Of a stretch of 64,000 bases of DNA, positions 1-12,303 are shown one piece after another (within the stretch, counting starts at the first letter, position 1; every line of letters begins with the position of its first letter). The translations under genes and the position numbers were made by a program. This stretch comes from Gonocerus acuteangulatus (taxonomy: Eukaryota; Arthropoda; Insecta; Hemiptera; Coreidae), in the NCBI GenBank assembly GCA_946811695.1, contig OX328125.1, forward strand, positions 45,183,345-45,247,344, written 5' to 3'. The notes beneath the pieces are model-generated. The model worked only from the letters and a program-made list of their open reading frames with translations, did not search any database and had not been told where the DNA came from.

Positions 1-355
1 AAACTCTGTTTCATTAGAATTAGCCCGCCAGACGTAGGTTCCCAAAGCCGCCGCAAGGAACGCTATCTCCCACTAGAGGGACTGTATCCTGTTCCTGCGT
101 CAGATCAAAAGACGGAAAATGAAGTTTTTGTGTATTTATTAAGTAGTACAGTATCATGTATTAACTTAACTCTGGAAGCAAATTATTTACAAAATTAATA
201 ATTGAACAGTTCTCATAAGAAATGTAAATGAGCAGAATTGTTCACGTTTTTATTTCATTTATATAGGTTAGTTACAGCAAATTATTCAGTAATGTAGTCT
301 ACACTACAAAAATTCTGAGGAAAGTGCTTAGTTATGCAGCTCCTGCATGACGGAC
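1..355 (-). repeat. Dispersed repeat, inverted partial copy of the 50.87-51.19 kb block
   Basis: Read on the minus strand this block follows the segment at 50870-51190. It has the same start (AAAAAGTCCG, then GCAGGAGCTGC), the same AAGCACTTTCCTCAG stretch, and the same end with GTTCCTGCG and a CCTCTAG block. The family looks like a non-autonomous Helitron-like element (see 50868-51983). It is cut by the window edge on the left. No coding sequence seen. Confidence 0.6.
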
Positions 356-379
356 TTTTTGATATGGGAACACTATATA

Positions 380-877
380 CAGTAGAACCTCTCATATCCG
401 ACCATGACGGGACCGGGCCATGGTCGGAACGGCCAAAAGGTCGGATATCGGGAGAAACAAAAAACACCTTTCAAAGTTGTAAAAATAGCTATAATGTACA
501 ATGCATACTGTAATACAACTTTATGGTAATTGCAAAACTGTTGCTATATACATTTCAAACATTTACTCTTTTGAAAAGATGAACAACATTTAAGCATACT
601 TTATTTAAAGAATTCAGTTATGGATTTTTTTTTTAATTTGCGGAAGTTCCCTCCACTTTTTGCCCACATTGGGGTTGCATTTGGATGTTGCTCGATGTAT
701 TTCATCGCTACGTCGAAGGCGTACTTAACAGCAGAATGACTTACTACGTTGTCACTGGTGGGTTCGTCTTCATCTGAGTCGATTTATTCTCAACTTTAGT
801 TGAGTACGGTGAATTAAAGACGGTTGGATATCGGGAAGAGTCGGTTATGGGAAGGTCGGATATGAGAGGTTCTACTG
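380..877 (-). mobile_element. Tigger/pogo-like non-autonomous element with transposase C-terminal remnant
   Basis: The ends are inverted repeats of about 25 bp (CAGTAGAACCTCTCATATCC and its complement) flanked by TA on both sides (378-379, 878-879), the pogo/Tigger target duplication. On the minus strand, about 630-780 reads DEDEPTSDNVVSHSAVKYAF then DVAMKYIEQHP, which resembles the acidic C-terminal tail of Tigger/jerky-type DDE transposases. The catalytic domain is missing, so this is an internally deleted copy. Length is 498 bp. Confidence 0.75.
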
Positions 878-879
878 TA

Positions 880-929
880 CCAAGTTTCGTGGCAAAAAAA
901 AAACCCAAATATTTGGCAGCCATGATTTA

Positions 930-975
<46 letters not shown>

Positions 976-1624
976 ATGAAATTACTATTTTTATCTAAAA
1001 TAAGTGGCCAGATAAATTTATCTGATTTAATTTGGAAAATGGGTCCTCTCACTTAATTCTTTGGATCCCAGGGTCTTAATAGGTTCAGACGAATTAAAAT
1101 TTGATTATATTTAAATTGTATCGTAATTTGGAGGAATGAAATATAAATTGAAAATATTTGTCACGAAGAAAAATATAAGTATAAAGATCAAACAATTTAG
1201 GTATCTTATTTAGGCAAATTAGCAATGCAAATAATTCCGTTTTTCAACAGACGTCTAGCACAATGCTCTAATGGATAAACAATTTTTAACAATACACTCA
1301 AAAAGAATGGCGGATAGAAAATGCTTTCTTTATGGAGACTAGGTAAAGGCAGACTGAGATGGTCCTACCATGGGACCGACCATCTCTAAAAATTACATTT
1401 TTCTACAGAACAGTTAGTTATGTGTGTGTTTTGAATTGTTTGTATTTATAATATGTTTAATATTAGATTGGTAAAATATATATAGGCAGATAGATAGAAG
1501 TAGATATATAGAAATTTTAACAGGGGCCATTTTCGGTATATATTGGATAGGATCGATGAAGATTTGAAGACATTTTTCAAAAATTCCTTCTTGAGTGGAG
1601 CATCAGAACTTCAGAAAGTGCTAA
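880..1624 (+). repeat. Helitron-like repeat fragment with (TA)n core
   Basis: The start (CCAAGTTTCGTGGC) matches 51718-51770, a (TA)n tract lies at about 931-972, and 1505-1624 matches 51865-51983 (AAATTTTAAC..GGGG..CATTTTCGG). The last bases are a weak hairpin followed by CTAA at 1621-1624, as in the copy ending at 51983. The middle (980-1500) shows no recognisable match. No gene is visible here; it lies downstream of copy A exon 11, so in the gene's intron or 3' region. Confidence 0.5.
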
Positions 1625-1707
1625 AAGTAACAATTTGAACAACAAAGAGATTCAAAAACAACTAAAACTATAACAACTAAAGACTTGACATTGAAGAAAG
1701 CACTTAC

Positions 1708-1862
1708 CTCAGCATAAACAAGTGAAAGAGGCCTTGCATGATATACTTGAATATTGTTTTTGATAACAAATTCATTCTTACTTGATCTTGAAAGTGTTGT
1801 CAATTTTTCACTTGTTGATTTCAAAAGATACAAAAAAAGCCACTCAAACATTTGGATTAAGG
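1708..1862 (-). CDS. ACOX copy A, exon 11
   Basis: Encodes [14 protein letters not shown] to [14 protein letters not shown]. The donor GTAAGTGC follows the Glu codon and the acceptor TTTTTTTCAG precedes it. It is 155 bp, the same length and phase as exon 11 of copy B. It is the last exon of this copy inside the window. Confidence 0.88.
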
Positions 1863-3123
1863 CTGAAAAAAATAATAAAAATCTGATGAAATTCATAATT
1901 TGTCTTATAACTAACAGAAATCAAGATTTGTTTTTAAATATTAAATAAATTATAATAACAAAATATAAAAATACATTGGCATAAGCTAAGACATAAAAAA
2001 AAAAAAAATAATGATTAAAATTCTATGGGCACATCGAGTGAATGGATGTTTCAAGACTAACAAAGTGAATTGTGGAATTTTATGAATTTCAATGTAAGTA
2101 TAAAGTAGAAATAATTAAGTGGATTGCAGCTATAAAAGGAGATTTAGAAGCTTCACAACGGTCTTGTACGTGTTTAGCTCGGTCTTCTTTGAGAGTTACT
2201 TACTTCTAGAGTGTCGGCCAAGTCCATATACACATCTATTGGTAGCAGTGATCCTTCTGTGTATTTTTTGAGTCATGTAATTCTTACTTTTCACTTCAGA
2301 CCCAAAGTATATAAAGCCTTCAATTCTCTCAAACTTGAAAGATCCTATTGGGTCATTACATGTCAAAACGCCCAGTGCTATGTGCCGTCATGTCTCAGAT
2401 ATTTTTCAAAATTTTTTCTTGAATAGAGATGTATGAGATAATCTCAAATTATTTTTTTCAGATTTTTTTATCTAAAATTGAACCAGGGGGAAATTGTTGA
2501 AATTCTTGTTTTTTGCATGATTTTGGTTACTGCCTTTCTGATAACAGTTTTGAAAAACATTTGTGTTTTACTTTTTTTTTCAACAAATCCGGCTGTTCAT
2601 GGTATCAAATTAAAGCTAATGCTTTTCTCTATCAAAATAAGCTATAATAGTGATACTATAGGCAATAGTGTCATGCCAATAATCGCGCAAACTCATTTTT
2701 TATACTTTTTCATTAGGTAGGTTCAGTAAGTCATACCTCAGAAATCACAATTACCACATGCATCATAATTTTTTTCTAGAATGATCAAACAATGTACTAG
2801 TTATGGTTTTTGGCGGCCATGAAAAAAACAATTTTTTTCTTAGGAAAAAGTTCACTTAAAATGTCAACTTCGTAAAATGTAAATTTAAAGTTTTACTGAG
2901 CTCAAAGTAACTCAACACATTTATTACAACCAATAAAACTGTAACCTATTATATTAAAAGGACATTTGACATTAATTTTAGATTATTCACTATTAGGTAC
3001 CTAAATTTTATAGTGGAAAGTCATATCGTAGTTTCTGTAAATTTTGGATTCAGTTATATGCTGTGATCCAATTATGATACACAAAAAGTATGAGTGTAAA
3101 GGTCATAACACTGTTTCTCTTCC

Positions 3124-3163
<40 letters not shown>

Positions 3164-6100
3164 AAAAAGTTTGATATAGGTACGAAAATATGTGTTTCTT
3201 GTAGAAACGCAGTCTACACACCAGAGTTTTTTGGGTTTTTTTCGTCACAAAACATGGTATATAGTATTCCCCTAGCAAATGATTGAACGAGTTCGTTAAC
3301 CAACAAAATTGGTTCATCTCCTGACACAAAGTAGTTATTCCCCCATACCGACCACAATTATTGTTGGAATTATGTTGCAACGAAAATCGGAATTCGTTGT
3401 GGGCATATTAATAGAAAAATATGTTATGAAAATAAAATAAATTGGTTCATTCTCCACACGGACGAAGTCGCCGGCCAGCTAGATTGGAAAATAAAGCTGA
3501 ACGAATTGCAAACAGATTCCAAAATATGGTAAGGAAAGCTACTTAAACGTATTCCTGTTCCTTTATCATCATCTGAATCAGGAAAGACATCCGAAATAGA
3601 TGAAAAGGTTCACAATTAACTGAATCCGAAATTTACAGAAACTACGATATGACTTTCCACTATAAAAATTAGGTACCTAATAGTGAATAATCTCAAATTA
3701 ATGTCAAATGTCCTTGTAATATAATAGGTTATAGTTTTATTGGTTGTAATAAATGTGTTGAGTTACTTTGAGCTCAGATAAACTTTAAATTTACATTTTA
3801 CGAAGTTGACATTTTAAGTGAACTTTTTCCTAAGAAAAAAATTTTTTTTTTCATAACCGCCAAAAACACAATTTTTATTTTTTGACCATAACTAGTACAT
3901 TGTTTGATCATTCTAGAAAAAAAGTATGATCCATGTGGTAATTGTGATTTCTGAGGTATGACTTACTGAACCTACCTAATGAAAAAGTATAAAAAATAAC
4001 TTTGCGCGATTAGTGGCATGACACTATTGCCTATAGTATCACTATTATAGGTTATTTTGATAGAGAAAAACATCAGCTTTAATTTGATACCAAGAACAGC
4101 CGGATTTGTTGAAAAAAGCAAAACACAAATGTTTTTCAAAACTGTTATCAGAAAGGCAGGCAGTAACCAAAATCATGCAAAAACAAGAATTTCAAAAATT
4201 TCCCCCTGGTTCAATTTTAAATAAAAAAATCTGAAAAAAATAATTTGAGATTATCTCATACATCTCTATTCATGAAAAATATCTGAGATATGATGGCACG
4301 GACATATATTAAAATTGGGCGATTTGACGGAAATTGACCCTATTACGAAGGGAGAGCTCAGATCTACCTCACCACCAACTCTCAAGTACTTGGTTTTTCT
4401 TTCATTGAATTTTCAACCAAGTCATATTGTAGCTGTTTCAAGGGCTGTAAAGGTTCTCTGAGGGCCTGTTCAGACCTTCATATGATATCATTATCATATG
4501 CATACCCGAGGAGCTGGGTCAAGGGATTGAAGATCATTCCATTGGTCTAAATACCAGCCTCTTTCACAGATCTCTCTTCTGCCATGTTGAACAATAGGTA
4601 GGCAAGGGCATCCCATAGACGTACCCCACTGTTCACCTCAAACTCTTCAGAGACATCATAGCCAACACGAACTAAACACTTTGAGCTTTGCTTGGTCATC
4701 TTGATTAAGTTTATGAGCTTCTGTGGGATACTGAGCTCCTCCAAAGCACACCAGAGTTGGATCCTAAAAACACTATCAGAGATTGCTTTAAATGTACAAA
4801 TTTTACATTTGACTTGGTTGACTAGTTTGTCTCCATAATCTTTCCTAGGATCATCCTGAGGGAGAACAGTTGATCTGTGGTTGAGCTCCGAAATCAAGCC
4901 TGGTATCTTCCTAGTTCTTTTTCAGCATAAGAAAAGAAAAATAATTTTACAAAGCAGTTTATAGACACATGAAAGAAGCGAGATCCCTCTGTAATTAGCA
5001 CACTATTCTTGTATATAGGGCAGACAATGGCTGTTGATCATTCCATGGGGAAAATTCCCATTCCCAGATGGAGAGCTTCCTGGAGTTCTTCTCCCCCATA
5101 CTTCGAAACTCCAAGTGGATTTCATTCAGTCGTGGCACATTCCCATTTCTCAATTTGCTCAAGGCACTTTCACTTTCATTGTTATCCGGGCATTCCATAC
5201 AGTCTAATAGATATCATCATCTTGGCTTAAGTTCCATCAGCATCTTTGCAATCTGTCGCTCTAGGCTTGAACACTGTCCTTCCCTCATTTCTTCATTCAT
5301 TCTTTGAAATAACAGCCGGCTTTCATTTTGAGTATGCAGTTTATCCCACTCTTTTTGTTCTTATTTTCCCAGACTCATTTCTTTCTACGGACAAGTATAT
5401 TCTCTTCACATCTTTTACTCCAATGTGCTTCTTGGGAAAGCCTGGTGAGACGCTGGATAATCTTTCAAAAGGCTTCATTCTTCACATTCGCTGCTTGTAG
5501 GCACTCAGGATCAAACCATGGGATCTTCCAACTTTGGCCTCAAACTTAAGGGATTCCTCTGCCTGCTTTATTGCATTACTGCAATCCCCCCTTTGTTTCA
5601 TCAACTGAAGTGCTGTTATCAATTGATTCTTCAGCAAGTTTTCTCTCAACAGCTTGTTGATAACAATGTTAGCAGTCCGAGTTCTTTACTTTAGCAACAT
5701 CAATCCTCTTTTTTGATTGTTGGCTGTGATGTGTAGCTAGTGAAATGCCTAACCTCACCTCAGCAATGGATCTGGGTCCGTATTTGAACCTATACCTTAA
5801 AATGGACACATTAGTACAGTGTGGAGAAATTGGTACCACACTGTACTGTGACCCCATTTTACTGTATATTATCTTACATTCATCAAGTTGGATTTGCCGG
5901 ACATTGACGGGTACATGGTCTATCAGAGGTGCTGTTTTCCTATTGGGGAAGTCCCCGTTGCTTTGTGGATTTTCTTTTGAGGAAAAATAATAGTTCCAAT
6001 GACCTGGCCATGAGAATTAGCAAAATTTACCATCCGGAGTCCATTATCATTAGTGTATTCATGCAAGCTTTGGGTTCCAATGGTTGGTAATCATTAACAA

Positions 6101-9077
6101 TGACAAATACTCCAAACTTCATTGTTTGCGTACTTTTACATTTATGATTAGGAATATCAAGATTCAGCAAATGAAAGTAAGAAATTGTTATGATGATGCA
6201 TCAATGAAAAATGATAGTGGTTTTCAGATTTGTTAGTATAAAGATTCTACTGATTTGGTTGAAAATTCATGCAGTGAGAATCAACATTGCAGAAAAAAAA
6301 TAAATGCTGCCTTTTTTTATAAAACCTTAGTTACCCTAGGCTACAAATTGTATAAGCAATTATTTTATTACTTGAAGGCAAATACCGAGACAAATTAAAG
6401 TGTTAACACAATCACAATTAAATATATAAACTAACTTTTTGGATGAACTAGCTCTGATGAAGTGCTTGCTTTCAATTGATCTCCGCTTATCAAATGCCAT
6501 TTAGAAAGGAACGAGACTGTTCCAAAAGGCGTGTCCCAAGTCTTTGGATTATTTCGTTGAGACCACAACTGTAGCAGCCAGTTACTTGTTTGTTGTACCA
6601 GCACATTATTGTCACCTTCATAAGTTAGATTAGCATCATTATTGCCTCTCAAATCGCCCAAACCTGAAGCTGTAATCAAATATTAAATAATTCATTAAAA
6701 ATAAGTTTTATGGCTCACAAATTTTACTCTAATAAAGACTATTTTGTTTTCAAAAACATTCCCAAACATTACTATATTTGATTATGTTGAAAATAAAATG
6801 ATATTATACATAATATAGTGAGAAGTTTGTTTCCTAATTAAATTTCTCCAGTTTAATAATCAATAAGGTATTTTAGCCTTATTTGAATAAATTCAAAAAA
6901 TGTAAAGTTAATAAGTAAAAATTATTTAGTAAAATGAAATATGTCCAGTTCCTTCACAAAAACAAATTTTATTTTTCATGCTGAGCGCTTACGGTAGTTC
7001 CTGCTACCATCCTCAGAGCTATAATGAGTTCAGCTTCACTGCTGTGAAGTTAGTGTGAGTGAGCCCTCAGCAGTGAAGCTGAACTCATTATAGCTCTGAG
7101 GATGGTAGCAGGAGCTACCGTAAGCGCTCAGCATGAAAAATAAAATTTGTTTTTGTGAAGGAACTGGATGTATTTCATTCTACTAAAGATCTTCCTTCTC
7201 TGCCAGCAACCTCAAAGTACTTTTGTAAAAATTATTTCTTTTTTTATTTGATTTTAAGAGCCCAAAACTAGGCGATTTACTCTACTAAACTTATTGGATG
7301 CAAGCAAAATTGTTATAAATTTTAAGAAAATTAATTGGGAAGTTATTATTGTAATTAAATAGCAAAAATAAGGGGGATTTTTATTGAAAATTATGATTGA
7401 ATTTGTTTTTCTTCTAGTTTTATGAGGATGGCCCTGAGGCTGAAACGTAAAAAAATGTAAAAAAATAATAAACAATAAATAAATATGGTTGAGGTGAAGA
7501 TCTTATACAAGTAAGACAAGTATATATATGTATATATATAGGGGAAGGTGTTGTACCTTTGACCACTTTGCAAAATTGAATTTTTTTTGGCTTGAATATT
7601 AAAGCTAAATTCTTTTTTTTTTATTTCATTGTAATTAGCATTCTATTGCTTATCATATTTAATTTTTTCAAAGTTCTAGCTTTACATTTAATATTTTTTA
7701 TTAATTTTTAAAAAAATAATCGTACAGAGGTCAAAGGTACAACATGTAGTTGTACCTTTGACCATGGGGTGTTGTACCTCTGACCACGTAAAAACAACAC
7801 AGCAGTGCAGAAAAAAAATTGTATTCAGTAATATTGTAATTAATTGTAAGTTTAATAAATTCAGGACAAGGATGTAAACATAATAAAAAAAAACTATTAT
7901 TGATATTTTGTTATGCTTAATATGCTGAAAAATCCAGTCCAATTGATAAACGTTTTAACTGTTAAGCAGATCCACAAGCAATGGTAGGGTACGGGAGTTT
8001 AGCCACAATGTCTTCAACATGAATATCATACTAATTTTCATCTTCTCTCGTAAACTTGTCACTTAAAGTTTGTTTTTTCAAATATTGGATCTAAGACATT
8101 GGACATTTAATACCACAAACCTCTGCGACTAAATATGCAATAGTCTTTTTACTTTTATTTTTAACAAGTATAAAATTTCCTTTTTCCCAATCATATTTTT
8201 AAATTGTTACTGGTCATCGACATAACTCACGACATTTATCAGACAGATCACCGTCAACTGTCATTAGAATAATTTTCTTTTTACTTTCCCACTTATTTTT
8301 GGAAGGGGTTTATTTGTATGTGGTGTCTTACGTTATGGTGGTGCTTTCGTTTTTCTTCACCTTCAATAATTAGCTTTTCAGGAATATCTGTCAAGATACG
8401 AGGTTTCCCTTTAGGCCGGGCCCTATTTGACATTTTCCTTGCCTGCGCTTTTCGATGAGGCCTTAATACTTCAAGCGGAACTATAAGGGGCTATAGGTTT
8501 GAACTGCTAAACTGAGAATTGATAAAGTCAGTTTGAACACATTTCATTTATTATTTTTTTAACATTCTTTGAACAATTAAAGCAACCAATATTAAGTATT
8601 TTTTTAAAATATGCAGCAGAAGAACATAAAAGTTGAAATATGAAAAAATTACTCAGGTGTATTGTACCTTCGACCTGGTCAAAGGAACAACACCTAGTCG
8701 TGGTCAGAGGTACAACACCCTGGTAGTGCAAATTAAAAAGGATGCTAAAAATTTTAGGGTTAAGATAAATCAATTTCAGAAGCTACGCCATGTTTCTTAT
8801 TGTAATAGCTACTTTGTCAAATGATTTCCATCTAAAAAGACATAATACAAAAAATATAATGAGGCAAAACGTCATCAATAAATAACTTGCATTTTTATTA
8901 TAGAAATGGATAAGTATTTTTTGCAAGAATCCTCTTTGACTTGAATAATCCAAAGTAGGTTACACAAGCCCTCTAGTGAAAGAGCTATACACTAATTACA
9001 TCAAATGTTGCTACATGCCGCCACAGCCTCAGTGGTCAAAGGTACAATATGGTCAGAGGTACAACACCTTTCCCTAT

Positions 9078-9150
<73 letters not shown>

Positions 9151-10434
9151 CACAGACAGCAAGACGACCTTACAAAAACTGACTAATCGTTCGATACATG
9201 ACTCTCTAACAGAAGAAATACGAAAACATGTGACAGAAATACAAAACATTAACATAAACATATATTTTAAGTGGATAAGAGGACACTCTAAAATTTATGG
9301 GGAACGAATTAGCTGATAAAGTGGCTAAAGCTGCTGCAAAAAGTCCCCAGTTACCAGTTTGTTATGATAAGATATCGAAAAAACACTTAAAATATATGTT
9401 ACAAACTAAGACTATACAAACTTGGGACAAACCGCTGGACAAATACTAACAAAGGGACACACTTAAAGCTATTCATACCGCAAATTCTAACATATTTAAC
9501 AAAAAAACAAACTATGACTGATTTTTACACAACACAACTTATCACAGGACAGGGATCAATAAACTCATACTTACACCGTTTCAAAATCACAAACAGAAAC
9601 ACTTGTCCATGCGACTTTCTTATGGAACAAACTTACCAACACTTAGTATACGACTGTCGACTACTAATACAGGAACAGACAAAATTAAAAATGACAATTA
9701 TGAAACAAAACGGAGTCTGTCCGTCACCAGAACAAACTCTGTTTATGTGCCATAATAAGGCGTTAAGAGAATTTGCTGAGCAGCTTTACATGGCAATGGG
9801 AAGATTGAATGCCTATTACAAATAAAATGTGGTATTAAACATTTTATGTGGTAGTACTAAAATTTAATTTTTCTAATTTTAAATATTGTTGATTATTCAT
9901 TTATTCTTTATTTTTTATTTTTTTTAGTTTTTAATGGTGCATCAACTATTAGGCTATTAGCGCCGGGCTATCTACAGGTTACCACCCTTTTCTAATGCCA
10001 ACAGCACATGGTCAATCACCCATTCAGGTACTGACCACGCCCAATGTTGCTTAACTTTGGTGATCTATGGGAACCGGTGCATTCAACATGGCTATGGCCG
10101 TTGGCTTTATTCTTTATTATTCATGTTTTTTGTTTTCCTTCATTTTTATATTCTGTTCTTTTGTTAATTTGTCTCCATTTGTATTATTTTGTGTAGTTAT
10201 AATTTGTAAACTTTTAAATTTTAACTAAAACTAATAATATGTTTTAAAAAAACAAAATATGTTAATATACAAATGCAAATGATATGCTGTTTATTGCCTG
10301 AGACTTGCAGAAAAAAAAAATAAATAAATAAAAAAAACTAGTCGACATGAATAAAATGATGTAAAAGAAGTGTTGAAGCAATTTTTTGACCTATAAGGCC
10401 TTATTAAAAGAAGAGGAAAAATACATGTGGAGGA

Positions 10435-10496
<62 letters not shown>

Positions 10497-12262
10497 GTAT
10501 ATATATTTATATATGTATATCTATTTTTTTTTTTTTTTTTATTTGTTTCCTCCTTACAGTAACCCTGCAAGGAGGGAGTTTATTTTTGCCATTTTTGTCT
10601 CATGCAATAAACAGCATATCACTTGCATTTGTATATTCACATATTTTGTTTTTTAAAACATATTATTAGTTTTAGTTAAAATTTAAAAGTTTACAAATTA
10701 TAACTACACAAAATACTACAAATGGAGAAAAATTAGCAAAAGAACAGAATATAAAAATGAAGTAAAACAAAAATATGAATAATAAAGAATGAATGAATAA
10801 ACAACAATATTTAAAATTAGAAAAATTAAATTTTAGTACTACCACATAAAATGTTTAATACCACATTTTATTTGTAATAGGCATTCAATCTTCCCATTGC
10901 CATGTAAAGCTGCTCAGCAAATTCTCAACTAGTCGAGCAAAGCTGCTCAAAAAAAAAACTAGTCGACATGAATAGATAGACATATAGATACACACATGCA
11001 TGTGTATAAAAAGGGGGACAGCTCTTGAAGAATAAATAACTAACCTGCTAGGAAGCCATGACCAGCACATATTTCTCTACATTCCTGGATTCCATCCTGA
11101 GCTAGCCAGCCGGACAGAGGTTTCAGAGCACTGGATATCGCATGCATTTCAGCTTCCAACTCAGCCTTTCTTTAAAAATTGAATTTAGATTTTAAAATTG
11201 AAAAAAAAAAATTCAAAAACAAACTTTAGTATGAGAGTTATTAGGTATTATTTTGATTTAAGGCTATAAGAAAAGGAATTAGGATAGGCTGAACTCTAAA
11301 ATGACCATTCTTGCCTACCCACTTCCTTAAGAAATAATCAGTAATATTCAGCGCATAGCACTTTCGAGCCTAGGCCCCATTTTCAGTGCTATGACACTAA
11401 ATCAATTAATACAAATATTCAAGAAAGTTAAGAATAGAACAATAAATATATCATTTTTATTTTTTAAATTTGTATATAAAATGGTTATATTAAACACATT
11501 GCTCAGCAATGTAACATCATCTAACCATCTTGTGAAAAATTTTCATAGTTTGTAAGCGCAGCTCCTGCAGGACTGAAAATTTAATTCTATTTTTTATGGT
11601 AATCAAATTATTTTTGTGATAATTTATCGTCATAATTATTCTCATTCATAGAGAGTAAAATAATTTATTAGAATTATACCTTCCAAGTAATTCAATGATA
11701 AGCATAGGGCAAGGATAGAAATGAAAAATTAAACAATAAACATATTCACAAGAATGGTTTTTGTACTTGCCTCTCATCCTGTTTTGATTGAAGACGAATG
11801 AATAAAAGTGCAAATTCTTCAAAAATATAAGTGCTATAGCATTTCAGAGCATATACTGATGCAATGTGTGGGAAAAGGCGCCATTGCTTTGAAAAAATAA
11901 ACAAAATGAGAATAAATCATAGAAGCGATTAATAATATACTTAAAGTAAGTTTGAAGTTTAATAAGGATACAAATTTGAGAGTGAGCTCAGTAAATAATG
12001 AAGAAATTGATTAAAATCTTTTTGGTTAATTATTTATTTTTATTTAAATTTTAACGTCCATTTATTACACAGGCACAGGAGTCTTTTTCACCCCATCATA
12101 TCAGGTTTGAGAGCAAGTGAAGGTCAAATTTAGTATGAAATCATTCACCAAGAAATAAATAGAGCTTTCGTGGTTTTGAGGGTCGCTGAATTCGAATCCG
12201 GGGTCTGTTTCACCCCATCAGCACAAAATCAAGGTCATTTCAAGGAAAAATATATCTATTTT

Positions 12263-12303
<41 letters not shown>

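Noticed and set aside
5009..5549. Plus-strand ORFs rich in Phe/Ser/His
   Set aside because: They are antisense to the RTE-like LINE remnant at 4540-6090, whose motifs are recognisable on the minus strand.
9001..9261. Long Tyr/Ile-repeat ORFs over (TA)n tracts (also at 10427, 27815, 52479, 61329)
   Set aside because: They are translations of microsatellites; no stop can occur in two frames of TA repeats.
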